Assembly (NCBI GenBank): GCA_020698575.1 | Contig: CM036255.1 | Location: 33,503,911-33,567,910 of the forward strand | Direction of reading: 5' to 3' | Origin: Bostrychus sinensis | Lineage: Eukaryota; Chordata; Actinopteri; Gobiiformes; Eleotridae | DNA: 64,000 nt | Shown here: one piece after another, positions 33,059 to 43,900 of the stretch | How positions within the stretch are numbered: the stretch's first letter is position 1 | How the letters are laid out: each line of letters starts with the position of its first letter | Translations under genes and position numbers: made by a program | The notes under the pieces: model-generated | Seen by the model: the letters and a program-made list of their open reading frames with translations, nothing else | Told to the model about the DNA's origin: nothing | Database searches by the model: none

Positions 33059-33917
33059 TTATAAACAGACTCATGTTGTAATTCCATCTTGGTGGATTTT
33101 AAGGTTGAAGTCTGTGATTAGCCTCTGCTGCTAAGTGTGGAGCTCTGCAGAATAAGTAAGTCAGCTAAATCTGAGCCACGCCCTCTGTCTGGGACTCACC
33201 CTGAGGTCAGCCTGATCACAGTTTAGTCCAGGTTTGGTCCAGGTTTAGTCCAGGTTTTGTCCAGGTTTTCTCCTGGTTTAGCACAGGTTTAGTCCTGGTT
33301 TAGTCCAGGTTTAGTCCAGGTTTTGTCCAGGTTTAGTCCAGGTTTTGTCCAGGTTTAGTCCAGGTTTAGTCCAGGTTTTGTCCAGGTTTTGTCCAGGGTT
33401 AGTCCAGGTTTAGTCCAGGTTTTGTCCAGGTTTAGTCACAGGTTTAGTCACAGGTTTTAGTCCAGGTTTTGTCCAGGTTTAGCACAGGTTTAGCCCAGGT
33501 TTAGCACAGGTTTAGCACAGGTTTTGTCCAGGTTTAGTCCAGGTTTTGTCCAGGATTAGTCCAGGTGTAGTCCAGGTTTAGTCCAGGTTTAGCACAGGTT
33601 TTGTCCAGGTTTAGTCCAGGTTTAGCACAGGTTTAGTCCAGGTTTAGTCCTGGTTTAGTCCAGGTTTAGCACAGGTTTGGTCCAGGTTTAGTCCAGGTTT
33701 AGCCCAGGTTTAGTCCAGGTTTAGCCCAGGTTTAGTCCAGGTTTATGAGCAGGGCCAGGTTTGTGTCCCAGGAGGAAATATCTCTGACAGTGTTTGTGTT
33801 AAACTGCACAGTAACAGAACGACACGCTCCGTCTAAAACCATTATCTTCAAAGAAAACATCACATGATCTGAGTCAAGTCCAACCAGAAAAACCACAGCC
33901 TTTACCAACAAACCAGG
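33059..33917 (+). repeat. Segmental duplicate B-C-D, copy 1
   Basis: B (33059-33220), the 11-bp array C (33221-33743) and D (33744-33917) recur at 34968-36033. B and D look essentially identical between copies. The arrays differ by about 19 units. Confidence 0.92.
33221..33743 (+). repeat. 11-bp minisatellite, locus 4 (GTTTAGTCCAG type)
   Basis: About 47 units of GTTTAGTCCAG, GTTTTGTCCAG and GTTTAGCACAG. This subtype is shared only with the array at 35130. Confidence 0.95.
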
Positions 33918-33925
33918 GCTGGACC

Positions 33926-33993
33926 AGCCCATAGACATTAATAAAACACAAATTATGGAAATGTTGGGACTTTTTAAAAATGTGTTTCTGTGT
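33926..33993 (+). repeat. Duplicated block A, copy 2
   Basis: Identical to 32983-33050. Between this copy and the second B block lies about 970 bp (33994-34967) that is absent from the first unit. Confidence 0.92.
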
Positions 33994-34526
33994 ATGCTTC
34001 TGGAGCTAACAGTCACATCTCTGCTGTAGCTAGCCTGGGAACACAGTATTTCTTCCTATAACAATTAGCATTAGCTTAAAATATCTGGGTTTGTGAATAT
34101 ATTCGGCCGGACAGGAGTAGCAGAAATGTGGTGGACCTCAGCAGTAACAGCCCACAGTTTATGATCACTGCTGTTAGGAAATAAACCAAAAGTAAACTAA
34201 ACAACTACAAAAATATATTACTTTATAAAGCAGTAACTTCTAGCCCTGTTCTAATGTTGTCACCTCCTCAAAAACAGAGCTGCAGTAGTATTCTGTTTGA
34301 GAAATCCTGTATGCTGAGGCGCTGCCCTTCTCCAGAGCTGAAAACGCTCGGTCTCACGGCTCTACGTGAAACCAGAAAGTGCTCCTGCGCGTTTCTAAAG
34401 CCCAGACACCGTCACCGGACTCGTTCTGATCATTTCAGCCTTAAACCTCTGTCACTACGAAGCATCAGCTCAGAAATCTATCTGTGTCGCTAACAGCTGT
34501 GCTAATTAGTCATGATCCCCACTGTT

Positions 34527-34541
34527 GCCAGTAGGGGGATG
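34527..34541 (+). promoter_or_regulatory. CTCF-like core motif, weaker copy
   Basis: CCAGTAGGGGGATG has two mismatches to the CTCF core and is in the same orientation as the better copy at 34699. Confidence 0.3.
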
Positions 34542-34698
34542 ATAGACACCATACATAAACATTATACGTACATGAAGTTATAAAACCTGAAATACTAATG
34601 CAGAGGAGTCCAACACTGTTTTCCTCTGCACCAATCTATCTGTTAGCATCATGTTGCTAATTAGCTTATTATTATGCTCTGTCCAGTCCCCAGCGTTG

Positions 34699-34712
34699 CC
34701 AGCAGGGGGCGA
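34699..34712 (+). promoter_or_regulatory. CTCF-like core motif, strong copy
   Basis: CCAGCAGGGGGCGA matches the CTCF core consensus at all but the last position. Motif evidence only. Confidence 0.4.
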
Positions 34713-34967
34713 CAGACTCCTAATCCAAGTGTTTTCTGCAGAGTCACAGTAAGAGCTCGTAACAGAAGAGGTTTTCCACAGATACATTATTTTAAGTTCT
34801 AAAACCTGAAATACGAATGCACAGGAGTCACACACTGTTTCAGAAAAACTGAGGAAAGCAGAATAAAGCTAAATATGCGCCGCTCACCACACACAGGGCC
34901 AGCGGGTGCAGGTTATTTCTGGCCTTTAGGAGACGTTCTGCCTCTGAGTAAGAGTTTAATAAAAAAG

Positions 34968-36033
34968 TTATAAACAGACTCATGTTGTAATTCCATCTTG
35001 GTGGATTTTAAGGTTGAAGTCTGTGATTAGCCTCTGCTGCTAAGTGTGGAGCTCTGCAGAATAAGTAAGTCAGCTAAATCTGAGCCACGCCCTCTGTCTG
35101 GGACTCACCCTGAGGTCAGCCTGATCACAGTTTAGTCCAGGTTTGGTCCAGGTTTAGTCCAGGTTTTGTCCAGGTTTTCTCCTGGTTTAGCACAGGTTTA
35201 GTCCTGGTTTAGTCCAGGTTTAGTCCAGGTTTTGTCCAGGTTTTGTCCAGGTTTTGTCCAGGTTTAGTCCAGGTTTAGTCCAGGTTTGGTCCAGGTGTAG
35301 TCCAGGTTTAGCACAGGTTTAGTCCAGGTTTAGTCCAGGTTTTGTCCAGGTTTAGTCCAGGTTTAGTCCAGGTTTAGCACAGGTTTAGTCCAGGTTTAGT
35401 CCAGGTTTAGTCCAGATTTAGCACAGGTTTAGTCCAGGTTTAGTCCAGGTTTAGTCCAGGTTTAGTCCAGATTTAGCACAGGTTTGGTCCAGGTTTAGCA
35501 CAGGTTTAGCGTAGGTTTAGTCCAGGTTTAGTCCAGGTTTAGCACAGGTTTAGTCCAGGTTTAGCACAGGTTTAGTCCAGGTTTAGCACAGGTTTGGTCC
35601 AGGTTTAGCACAGGTTTAGCATAGGTTTTGTCCAGGTTTAGTCCAGGTTTTGTCCAGGTTTAGTCCAGGTTTAGTCACAGGTTTAGCGCAGGTTTAGTCC
35701 AGGTTTAGCACAGGTTTAATCCAGGTTTAGTCCAGGTTTTGTCCAGGTTTAGCACAGGTTTTATCCAGGTTTAGTCCAGGTTTTGTCCAGGTTTAGTCAC
35801 AGGTTTAGTCCAGGTTTAGCCCAGGTTTAGTCCAGGTTTAGTCCAGGTTTAGTCCAGGTTTATGAGCAGGGCCAGGTTTGTGTCCCAGGAGGAAATATCT
35901 CTGACAGTGTTTGTGTTAAACTGCACAGTAACAGAACGACACGCTCCGTCTAAAACCATTATCTTCAAAGAAAACATCACATGATCTGAGTCAAGTCCAA
36001 CCAGAAAAACCACAGTCTTTACCAACAAACCAG
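34968..36033 (+). repeat. Segmental duplicate B-C-D, copy 2
   Basis: Second copy of 33059-33917. D ends at CAAACCAGG, then unrelated sequence and a SINE follow. Confidence 0.92.
35130..35860 (+). repeat. 11-bp minisatellite, locus 5 (GTTTAGTCCAG type)
   Basis: About 66 units. The first ~110 bp is identical to the start of locus 4, then the order diverges, showing array growth after the segmental duplication. Confidence 0.95.
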
Positions 36034-36063
36034 GACCAGACCGGACCTGTCCCAATACTCGCT

Positions 36064-36198
36064 GGCAACACTTATACAGCGCTTTTTTACCTCCATGGGT
36101 ACTCAAAGATTTACATCAAGGAACCTGGGAGTGGGATTTGAACCACCAACCTTCTGGTTAGTGGCCAAGCAGGTCTACCAACTGAGCTACTACCGCCC
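36064..36198 (-). mobile_element. tRNA-derived SINE, short copy
   Basis: On the minus strand, GGGCGGTAGTAGCTCAGTTGG holds a pol III A box (36178-36189) and GGTTCAAATCC is a B box (36134-36144). An L2-like tail follows (CTTTGAGTACCC, then AAAAAAGCGCTGTATAAGTG). The order ACTAACCAGAAGGTTGGTGGTTC resembles a tRNA-Asn ancestor. It is too short to include the middle domain seen in the SINE at 63340. Confidence 0.8.
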
Positions 36199-37334
36199 TT
36201 GTTGAAGTGGGTAAAGAGGAAGATAACGCATTTAAATCAAATATTAGTTTGACTGATAACAATGGTACAGCTGAGTTATTAACATTTCATTTATATTTTA
36301 CATAAGTTGTTTTTGTTTTGGTTCTAAAAGTGCATCACCGATCGTCCAATCAGAAAAGAGACCTTTGTTTTAATTTAGACTGACTTAACTTTGTCAAAAT
36401 GTTCAAACTAATTAGTGTTTTTACTACCCATAATTTAATCAGTAAAGTTTTTGAGGTATATTTAATAGTTTACAATAAGCTTTAAGCAATGCTAAATTTG
36501 GTTTATGGACAGGGATTTATCAAATATTAAAAAAAAAAAAGTTTTACCTCGGCAGAAAAAAAAAGTCTCTCTGTTTATCTGGGGTCACATCTTACTTTAA
36601 AAATGTCATTTTGTTTAAATTAATGTTTCTTTCTTTAATTAAGATGAAATAATATAAACTACTATAGTCACCTGGTAAAAGTAAAGTTCTGTGTAAATTC
36701 CCAGATTCCTTTAAAGTTAAATCATATTTTCATAATCACTGTCACATGCAGCAGCAGCAGATGTTTTCCTTTTTCAGAGCCAGCTGCTCTCAGTGTGATC
36801 AAAACATGTGACAATGACTTTGGGTGAGGCGGCTCCACTCGGGGAGAAGGAGACTCTGGTGTCATCGTCAGGAGCCAAAAACATTTCCCTCTAAAACCTG
36901 CATCTTTTTATATCGAACTATTGTGACTCATGAAAGACACGTTAGGCTTAAAAGCTTGTTTCAAAGGGGATTTTTTTTCTCTAGTAAATTTGCTATGAGC
37001 ATAAGATTGATTTATTTTTTTAAGGTTATTTGGGACATTAAAATAAATAGATATATAGTAAACTAAATGTAATAGGAGTTTATATATTTTTTTAAAGGCC
37101 GGCAGCTCATTACATATGTAATTGTGAATTTTAGTTTCACTGAAAAATGCAGGAGAATTAGCATTTCCAATAAATTAAGTATAAAATGTCTTTGTATCAA
37201 TAAACAGAGATATTTTTTGATTAAAATTGTGAAGAATTATCAGTGTAAGTGAGGGGGGAGCTATGACAAAGGGACATGAGACAGAAAAGGTTTGGTCATA
37301 AACAAACAAAATTCACTCACTCACCCAAACAAGT
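36199..37334. other. AT-rich intergenic stretch, no gene seen
   Basis: Poly(A) and poly(T) runs and small open frames only. Confidence 0.4.
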
Positions 37335-37485
37335 GAATGGATTATGGTGTGGGGTTGTTTTCAACATAGATCAATGCAAAGGCTGGGCCCACCTCATATT
37401 AAACCTATGGATTATTATGGGATGTCACTTAAGTTCATCTGTGTGTAAAGGCAGCTGAGCAAATACTTATAGTGTATCGTAAAAA
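37335..37485 (+). mobile_element. Tc1-like transposase 3' relic
   Basis: The plus frame reads EWIMVWGCFQHRSMQRLGPP, where VWGCF is a conserved Tc1-transposase motif. It jumps to the 3' end (KPMDYYGMSLKFICV, stop), so the centre of the enzyme is deleted. GAGCAAATACTTATAGTGTA then resembles a Tc1 terminal segment. Confidence 0.7.
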
Positions 37486-37585
37486 ACACAAGCGTTTTAC
37501 TTTTGAAAACTTTGAAAACTGTAAATTTCAGTATTTTGAAATTGTTTTTTAAATGTTTGAATAATTCTTTTTCTCTGTTAGACAT

Positions 37586-38029
37586 CACACATTCACACTC
37601 ACACATTCACACTCACACATTCACACTCACACATTCACACTCACACATTCACACTCACACATTCACACTCACACATTCACACAGTCACACTCACACATTC
37701 ACATTCACACTCACACATTCACACTCACACATTCACACTCACACATTCACATTCACATTCACACATTCACACATTCACATTCACACTCACACATTCACAC
37801 TCACACATTCACACTCACACATTCACACACACATTCACACACACACATTCACACACACACATTCACACTCACACATTCACACAGTCACAGTCACAGAGTG
37901 TGAATGTGTGAGTGTTACTCTGTGAGTGTGAATGTGCGAGTGTGAATGTGTGTGTGAATGTGCGAGTGTGAATGTGTGAGTGTGAATGTGTGAATGTGTG
38001 AATTCACACTCGCACATTCACACTCACAG
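37586..38029. repeat. 14-bp array with an inverted block
   Basis: CACACATTCACACT-type units run from 37586 to about 37895. Their reverse complement (AGTGTGAATGTG units) follows at 37896-38002, and forward units return at 38003-38029. Adjacent complementary blocks can fold into a long hairpin; the switch at 38000 is a perfect GTGTGAATTCACAC palindrome. Confidence 0.92.
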
Positions 38030-38154
38030 AGCTCTGTCAGATCCAGCTCTGAGCCTCTCTCAGTGGGGACTGCAATGTTCCACTGCTGCGCTTTTAAAGA
38101 AACCAGAACTCACTTCCCAGACATTTTTAATCTAAAGCAATGGTTTAAAGCAGG

Positions 38155-38292
38155 GCATTCACTCACACATTCATACATTCACACTCACACATTCACACAT
38201 ACATTCACTCACACATTCATACATTCACACTCACACATTCACACATACATTCACTCACACATTCATACATTCACACTCACACATTCACACAT
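38155..38292 (+). repeat. CA-rich tandem repeat related to the 14-bp array
   Basis: Blocks of CACTCACACATTCATACATT and CACACTCACACATTCACACA alternate in two to three longer units. Confidence 0.88.
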
Positions 38293-38360
38293 TGAAAACA
38301 AACCGGAGCAGCAGCACAGAGGTAAATGTTCCACTTGGTCTGAAAACGCTCGTGCTACAC

Positions 38361-39018
38361 TCAGTCTCATGTCTCAGTCTCATGTTTCAGTCTCATGTCT
38401 CAGTCTCATGTCCTCACTCTCATGTCTCAGTCTCATGTCTCAGTCTCATGTCTCAGTCTCATGTCTCAGTCTCGTGTCTCAGTCTCGTGTCTCAGTCTCT
38501 AGTCTCAGTCTCATGTCTCAGTCTCATGTCTCAGTCTCATGTTTCAGTCTCATGTCTCAGTCTCATGTCTCAGTCTCGTGTCTCATGTCTCAGTCTCATG
38601 TCTCAGTCTCATGTCTCATGTCTCAGTCTCATGTCTCAGTCTCATGTTTCAGTCTCATGTCTCATGTCTCAGTCTCATGTCTCATGTCTCAGTCTCATGT
38701 CTCAGTCTCAGTCTCATGTTTCAGTCTCATGTCTCATGTCTCATGTCTCAGTCTCATGTCTCATGTCTCAGTCTCATGTCTCAGTCTCATGTCTCATGTC
38801 TCAGTCTCATGTCTCAGTCTCATGTCTCAGTCTCATGTCTCAGTCTCATGTTTCAGTCTCATGTCTCATGTCTCATGTCTCAGTCTCATGTCTCATGTCT
38901 CAGTCTCATGTCTCAGTCTCATGTTTCAGTCTCATGTCTCATGTCTCATGTCTCAGTCTCATGTCTCATGTCTCAGTCTCATGTCTCAGTCTCATGTCTC
39001 ATGTCTCAGTCTCATGTT
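38361..39018 (+). repeat. 12-bp/7-bp minisatellite (TCAGTCTCATGT, TCATGTC)
   Basis: TCAGTCTCATGTC units alternate irregularly with ATGTCTC units, with larger repeated blocks (for example about 38640-38770 and 38840-38960). The long open frames of SCLSLMSQSHVS type here are products of the repeat. Confidence 0.95.
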
Positions 39019-39074
39019 TATATAAGCAAATATAATACACTTCACAGAAAATCCTTTTAAAGGTTCCATCTGTT

Positions 39075-39668
39075 CCATCTGAACTCGGTAAATCTGCTTT
39101 TGGTTTCAGCGCAGCATCTGTGTGGAATCAGCTGCAGGATTCTGTAAATATCCTTTCATTACCGATTGTTAGGGAGTTCACAACTCTTTTAAAGTCAAAT
39201 CTTGTAGAGCGCTGCCTTCAACAGTGTTTTTAAATCTGTAGTGTTGAATATTTCTACATAGCTTTGCGTATTACCACTGAACTTATATTTTGATGTACTA
39301 CTGCTAAGGTTAATAACGCTTCAATATTAGTAAGAATATTTTGATTCTAAAGGATGTTTTTCTCCTTTCACTCTAAAGGTCTCTCTGTGATTAGGTTCAT
39401 TGTGCATTTGCAAAAGTGCACAATAATGAGCTGGTTACAAAGTTAGGAAACTCAAGGTTACAGGTGGGGGCTCCCTGTCGTTGCGTGGGACGCTCCTGAA
39501 GATAACGAAGTTAATGCACTGCAGAAATGAGAACTCTGTGTGCCTGCTCGAGGCACAGGAGTTTCTTGAAGAAAACATTTTGTACACTTCTGTCTTGACC
39601 AGGACTCCCTGGAAGAAGAGACGTTATCTCAGTGGGACCTTCCGGCTAAATAAAGGTTAAATAAATGT
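39075..39668 (+). mobile_element. LINE C-terminal fragment and 3' tail
   Basis: Codons near 39082 read ELGKSAFGFSAASVWNQLQD, then SVNISSLPIVREFTTLLKSN, the end of an L2/Rex-like LINE polyprotein. The stretch ends CGGCTAAATAAAGGTTAAAT, a typical LINE tail in fish. Confidence 0.7.
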
Positions 39669-39725
39669 GAGCTGTTCACCAGAAAAATACTTCACTCAGA
39701 ATCCGGCAGAGGAACGTGCGGCTAA

Positions 39726-39812
39726 AGGTCAGCAAAGGTCGTTCACTGAAGTTTATTTCGAAGTTGCTAAAAGTCATTTGTTAAAGGTCGTTAAAGGTCG
39801 TTAAAGGTCACC
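39726..39812 (+). promoter_or_regulatory. Cluster of AGGTCA/AGGTCG half-sites
   Basis: GCTAAAGGTCAGCAAAGGTC lies at about 39720; three copies of AAAGGTCGTT-type sequence at 39783-39811 place half-sites four bases apart (DR4-like). It is a small tandem repeat, so function is doubtful. Confidence 0.2.
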
Positions 39813-40346
39813 TGTCTCAGTGCTGTGTTGTGGCTGAGAGGAAGTGCTCCAGCTTCCTCCTCCTCTGGACCCTGCCTCAGCTCCACTCTGATGGCTTTTC
39901 ATTTGTAAATCTGAGTTCCTGGCAGTACTGAAGAGAAACTGCCCTGAGTCATGTGACCTGCTGACCTCTGTGTTCCCCTCGTCTCCCGAAATGTCCCTCG
40001 TCACTTCCTGTTCTCAGAAAGTCTCTGTTACCATCACACGTCCCTGTTTTAAAATGAGCTGCCAGTAAACAAACAGAAACTACCCTCAATGGAAAATATG
40101 TAAATGTCCATAAGGCTAATCTGAGGCGCTGCTAAATACAGGAGTCTATATTTAAACACAGTGACTTTCTGTCCTGGCCCAGAAGGTTAAACGCCTGATC
40201 CGTCCCGGGACAGGAGCAGATTATTTGCATCAGAGATGGATGGGTTATTTCCACTTTATTGCTGCTGAGAAATGTTTCCATATTTAAAGCCAGACTGAGG
40301 AGCTGGCACTGGGAGGGACCGGAATAAAATATGTCAAAATAAATAT
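39813..40346. other. Intergenic stretch, no gene seen
   Basis: Only short open frames without recognisable motifs. Confidence 0.4.
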
Positions 40347-41421
40347 GGTTTAGACGTGGTTCAGACCTGGTTTAGATGTGGTTTAGACCTGGTTTAGACC
40401 TGGTTTAGACCTGGTTCAGACCTGGTTCAGACCTGGTTTAGACCTGGTTTAGACCTGGTTCAGACCTGGTTCAGACCTGGTTGAGACCTGGTTTAGACGT
40501 GGTTCAGACCTGGTTTAGATGTGGTTTAGACCTGGTTTAGATGTGGTTTAGACCTGGTTTAGACCTGGTTTAGACCTGGTTCAGACCTGGTTTAGACCTG
40601 GTTTAGACCTGGTTTAGACCTGGTTCAGACCTGGTTCAGACCTGGTTGAGACCTGGTTTAGACGTGGTTCAGACCTGGTTTAGACCTGGTTTAGCTGTGG
40701 TTCAGACCTGGTTTAGACGTGGTTGAGACCTGGTTTAGACCTGGTTTAGACCTGGTTCAGACCTGGTTCAGACCTGGTTGAGACCTGGTTTAGACCTGGT
40801 TTAGATGTGGTTCAGACCTGGTTTAGACCTGGTTCAGACCTGGTTTAGACGTGGTTCAGACCTGGTTTAGATGTGGTTCAGACCTGGTTCAGACCTGGTT
40901 TAGACCTGGTTTAGATGTGGTTGAGACCTGGTTTAGACCTGGTTCAGACCTGGTTTAGACGTGGTTCAGACCTGGTTTAGATGTGGTTCAGACCTGGTTC
41001 AGACCTGGTTTAGACCTGGTTTAGACGTGGTTGAGACCTGGTTTAGACCTGGTTCAGACCTGGTTTAGATGTGGTTGAGACCTGGTTTAGACCTGGTTCA
41101 GACCTGGTTGAGACCTGGTTTAGACGTGGTTCAGACCTGGTTTAGATGTGGTTCAGACCTGGTTTAGACCTGGTTCAGACCTGGTTCAGACCTGGTTTAG
41201 ACCTGGTTTAGACCTGGTTGAGACCTGGTTTAGACCTGGTTTAGACCTGGTTCAGACCTGGTTCAGACCTGGTTGAGACCTGGTTTAGACCTGGTTGAGA
41301 CCTGGTTGAGACCTGGATTAGACCTGGTTGAGACCTGGTTGAGACCTGGTTTAGACCTGGTTCAGACCTGGTTTAGACCTGGTTTAGACCTGGTTTAGAC
41401 CTGGTTCAGACCTGGCCTAGA
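40347..41421 (+). repeat. 11-bp minisatellite, locus 6 (about 98 copies)
   Basis: Units GTTTAGACCTG, GTTCAGACCTG, GTTGAGACCTG and GTTTAGATGTG. The TTCAG and ATGTG variants are specific to this locus. Confidence 0.96.
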
Positions 41422-41754
41422 CACACACAACCACAGACCAAATTCAAACCTTTCAGTTCTTGCAGAGTCTTGAGTCTCTGCTGTCTGTCCAGCTTAGAAA
41501 GTTTCTTCACCTCTTAAACCTGAACAGAGCCTGACGGGGCTCCGCCCCCTTGCGTCCGCTTGTTGGGACCATAGCGGGGAGATACAGCGGCTGACACACA
41601 CATGTTTGACATCCTCGTGTTCGGACAATTCGTGGCAACAAAACTATCTACTTCAATTTCTATTCAACAGTTGGATTCCGCCTGGATTTTTAAAAAATAA
41701 AACATGTATATCTTCCCATTACTTTGTTTATTTGGCACAAATTTTGCTGCAGTA
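41422..41754. other. Short unannotated stretch before the LINE
   Basis: No gene seen. The final bases GACCAAGATAT (41755-41765) are the left target duplication of the LINE. Confidence 0.5.
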
Positions 41755-41765
41755 GACCAAGATAT

Positions 41766-42428
41766 CCATCCATCTTCTTCCGCTTTATCCGGGGCCGGGC
41801 CGGGTCGCGGAGGCAGCAGTCTAAGCAGGGACACCCAGACATCCCTCTCCACAGACACTTCCTCCAGCTCTACCAGGGGGACCCCAAGGCGTTCCCAGGC
41901 CAGCCGAGAGACATAGTCCCTCCAGCGTGTCCTAGGTCTTCCCCGGGGCCTCCTCCCGGTGGGACATGCCCGGAACACCTCCCCAGGGAGGCGTCCAGGA
42001 GGCATCCGGAACAGATGCCCGAGCCACCTCAGCTGGCTCCTCTCGATGTGGAGGAGCAGCGGCTCTACTCCGAGCTCCTCCCGGGTAACCGAGCTCCTCA
42101 CCCTATCTCTAAGGGAGCGCCCAGCCACCCTGCGGAGGAAACTCATTTCAGCCGCTTGTATCCGGGATCTTGTCCTTTCAGTCATGACACAAAGCTCATG
42201 ACCATAGGTGAGAGTAGGAACGTAGGTGAGAGGAGGAACATAGGTGAGAGTAGGAACGTAGATCAACCGGTAAATCAAGAGCTTCGCCTTTCGACTCAGC
42301 TCCTTCACCACAACAGACCGATACAACGACCGCATTACTGCAGACGCTGCACCGATCCGTCTGTCGATCTCACGCTCCATCCTTCCCTCACTCGTGAACA
42401 AGACCCCGAGATACTTAAACTCCTCCAC
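41766..42428 (-). pseudogene. LINE C-terminal region after the stop
   Basis: Same frame as the reverse transcriptase: EEFKYLGVLFTSEGRMEREI, YGHELCVMTERTRSRIQAAE, QLRWLGHLFRMPPGRLPGEV and GRRPRGRPRTRWRDYVSRLA. It contains three tandem copies of a six-residue TYVPTL/TYVPPL segment where one would be expected, an 18-bp in-frame expansion at about 42205-42260. The frame runs past the element end into flanking sequence. Confidence 0.82.
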
Positions 42429-43615
42429 TTAAGGCAGGAACTCTCCCCCAATCTGGAGAGGGCAAGCCACCCTTTTCCGGTCGAGAACCATGGCCTCGGA
42501 CTTGGAGGTGCTGATTCTCATCCCAGCCGCTTCACACTCGGCTGCAAACCGCCCCAGTGCACACTGAAGGTCCTGGTTTGATGAAGCCAACAGGACAACA
42601 TCATCCGCAAAAAGCAGGGATGAAATCCTGTGGTCCCCAAACCGGACACCCTCCGGCCCCCGGCTGCGCCTAGAAATTCTGTCCATAAAAATAATGAACA
42701 GAACCAGAGACAAAGGGCAGCCCTGCCGGAGTCCAACATGCACCGGAAACATGTCCGACTTACAACCGGCAATGCGAACCAAACTCCTGCTCCGGTCATA
42801 CAGGGACCGGACAGCCCTTAACAAAGGGCCTCGGACCCCGTACTCCCAGAGCACCCCCCAAAGGACGCTACGAGGGACACGGTCGAACGCCTTCTCCAGG
42901 TCCACAAAGCACATGTGGACTGGTTGGGCAAACTCCCATGAACCCTCGAGCACCCGATAGAGGGTGTAGAGCTGGTCCACTGTTCCACGGCCAGGACGAA
43001 AACCGCATTGTTCCTCCTGAATCCGAGGTTCGACTATCGGCCGAATTCTCCTCTCCAGTACCCTGGAATAGACTTTCCCGGGGAGGCTGAGAAGTGTGAT
43101 CCCCCTGTAGTTGGAACACACTCTCCGGTCCCCCTTCTTAAAAAGAGGGACCACCACCCCGGTCTGCCAGTCCAGAGGTACTGTCCCCGACCGCCACGTG
43201 ATGTTGCAGAGACGTGTCAGCCACGACAGCCCCACAACATCCAGAGACTTGAGGTACTCAGGGCGAATCTCATCCACACCCGGTGCCTTGCCGCCGAGGA
43301 GCTTTTTAACCACCTCGGTGACTTCAGCTTGGGTGATGGATGAATCCTCCTCCGAGTCCCCAACCTCTGCTTCCTCAATGGAAGGCGTGTCGGTGGGATT
43401 GAGGAGATCCTCAAAGTATTCCTTCCACCGCCCGACAACATCCCCAGTCGAGGTCAACAGCTCCCCACCCCCACTGTAAACAGTGTTGGTGAAGAACTGC
43501 TTCCCCCTCCTGAGGCGCCGGACGGTTTGCCAGAATCTCTTTGAGGCCGACCGATAGTCCTCCTCCATGGCCTCCCCGAACTCCTCCCAGTTTTTGCCTC
43601 CACAACCGCCCGGGC
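42429..43615 (-). pseudogene. LINE reverse transcriptase domain
   Basis: Back in the endonuclease frame: WEEFGEAMEEDYRSASKRFW, GKAPGVDEIRPEYLK, VVPLFKKGDRR, FVDLEKAFDRVPR, GLRQGCPLS and SSLLFADDVVLLA. The last is the catalytic FADD form of the YxDD box. The frame ends at a TAA (42429-42431) where the polyprotein evidently continued, because the next codons (VEEFKYLGVLFTSEG) are conserved and in the same frame. This implies a single-base nonsense change. Confidence 0.88.
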
Positions 43616-43900
43616 CGCAGCACGCTTGGCCTGCCGGTACCCGTCGGCTGCCTCGGGAGTCCCACAAGCCAGCCAGGCTCGATAGGACTCCTTCTTCAGC
43701 CTGACGGCATCCCTTACTTCCGGTGTCCACCACCGGGTTCGGGGCTTGCCGCCATGACAGGCACCAGAGACCTTACGGCCACAGCTCCTGACAGCTGCAT
43801 TGACAATAGAGGTGGAGAACATGGTCCACTCGGACTCAATGTCTCCAACCTCCCCCGAGATCTGGTCAAAGTTCTCCCGGAGGTGGGAGTTGAAGGGGCT
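43610..43900 (-). pseudogene. LINE linker region in a shifted frame
   Basis: Between the two frame shifts the conserved protein reads SEWTMFSTSIVNAAVRSCGR, then GGKPRTRWWTPEVRDAVRLK and ACGTPEAADGYRQAKRAAAR. It is in a frame different from the endonuclease and reverse-transcriptase blocks, which share one frame. Confidence 0.75.

Larger units (their letters stand above)
34498..34842 (+). repeat. Diverged direct repeat (about 150 bp, two copies)
   Basis: Copy 1 (34498-34623) and copy 2 (34672-34842) share GTTGCCAG(T/C)AGGGGG, then AAAACCTGAAATAC(T/G)AATGCA and CACTGTTT in the same order. Each carries one CTCF-like core. Confidence 0.75.

Noticed and set aside
33732..36106. Two minus-strand frames sharing a 55-residue C-terminus
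   Set aside because: They share it because of the segmental duplication. The N-termini differ and run into unrelated repeats, and no domain is recognised.
36131..36198. tRNA gene
   Set aside because: A and B boxes are present, but the cloverleaf is imperfect and an L2-type SINE tail follows. It is a SINE head.
37503..39060. Histidine/threonine- and serine-rich frames
   Set aside because: Translations of CA-rich and TCATGTC minisatellites.
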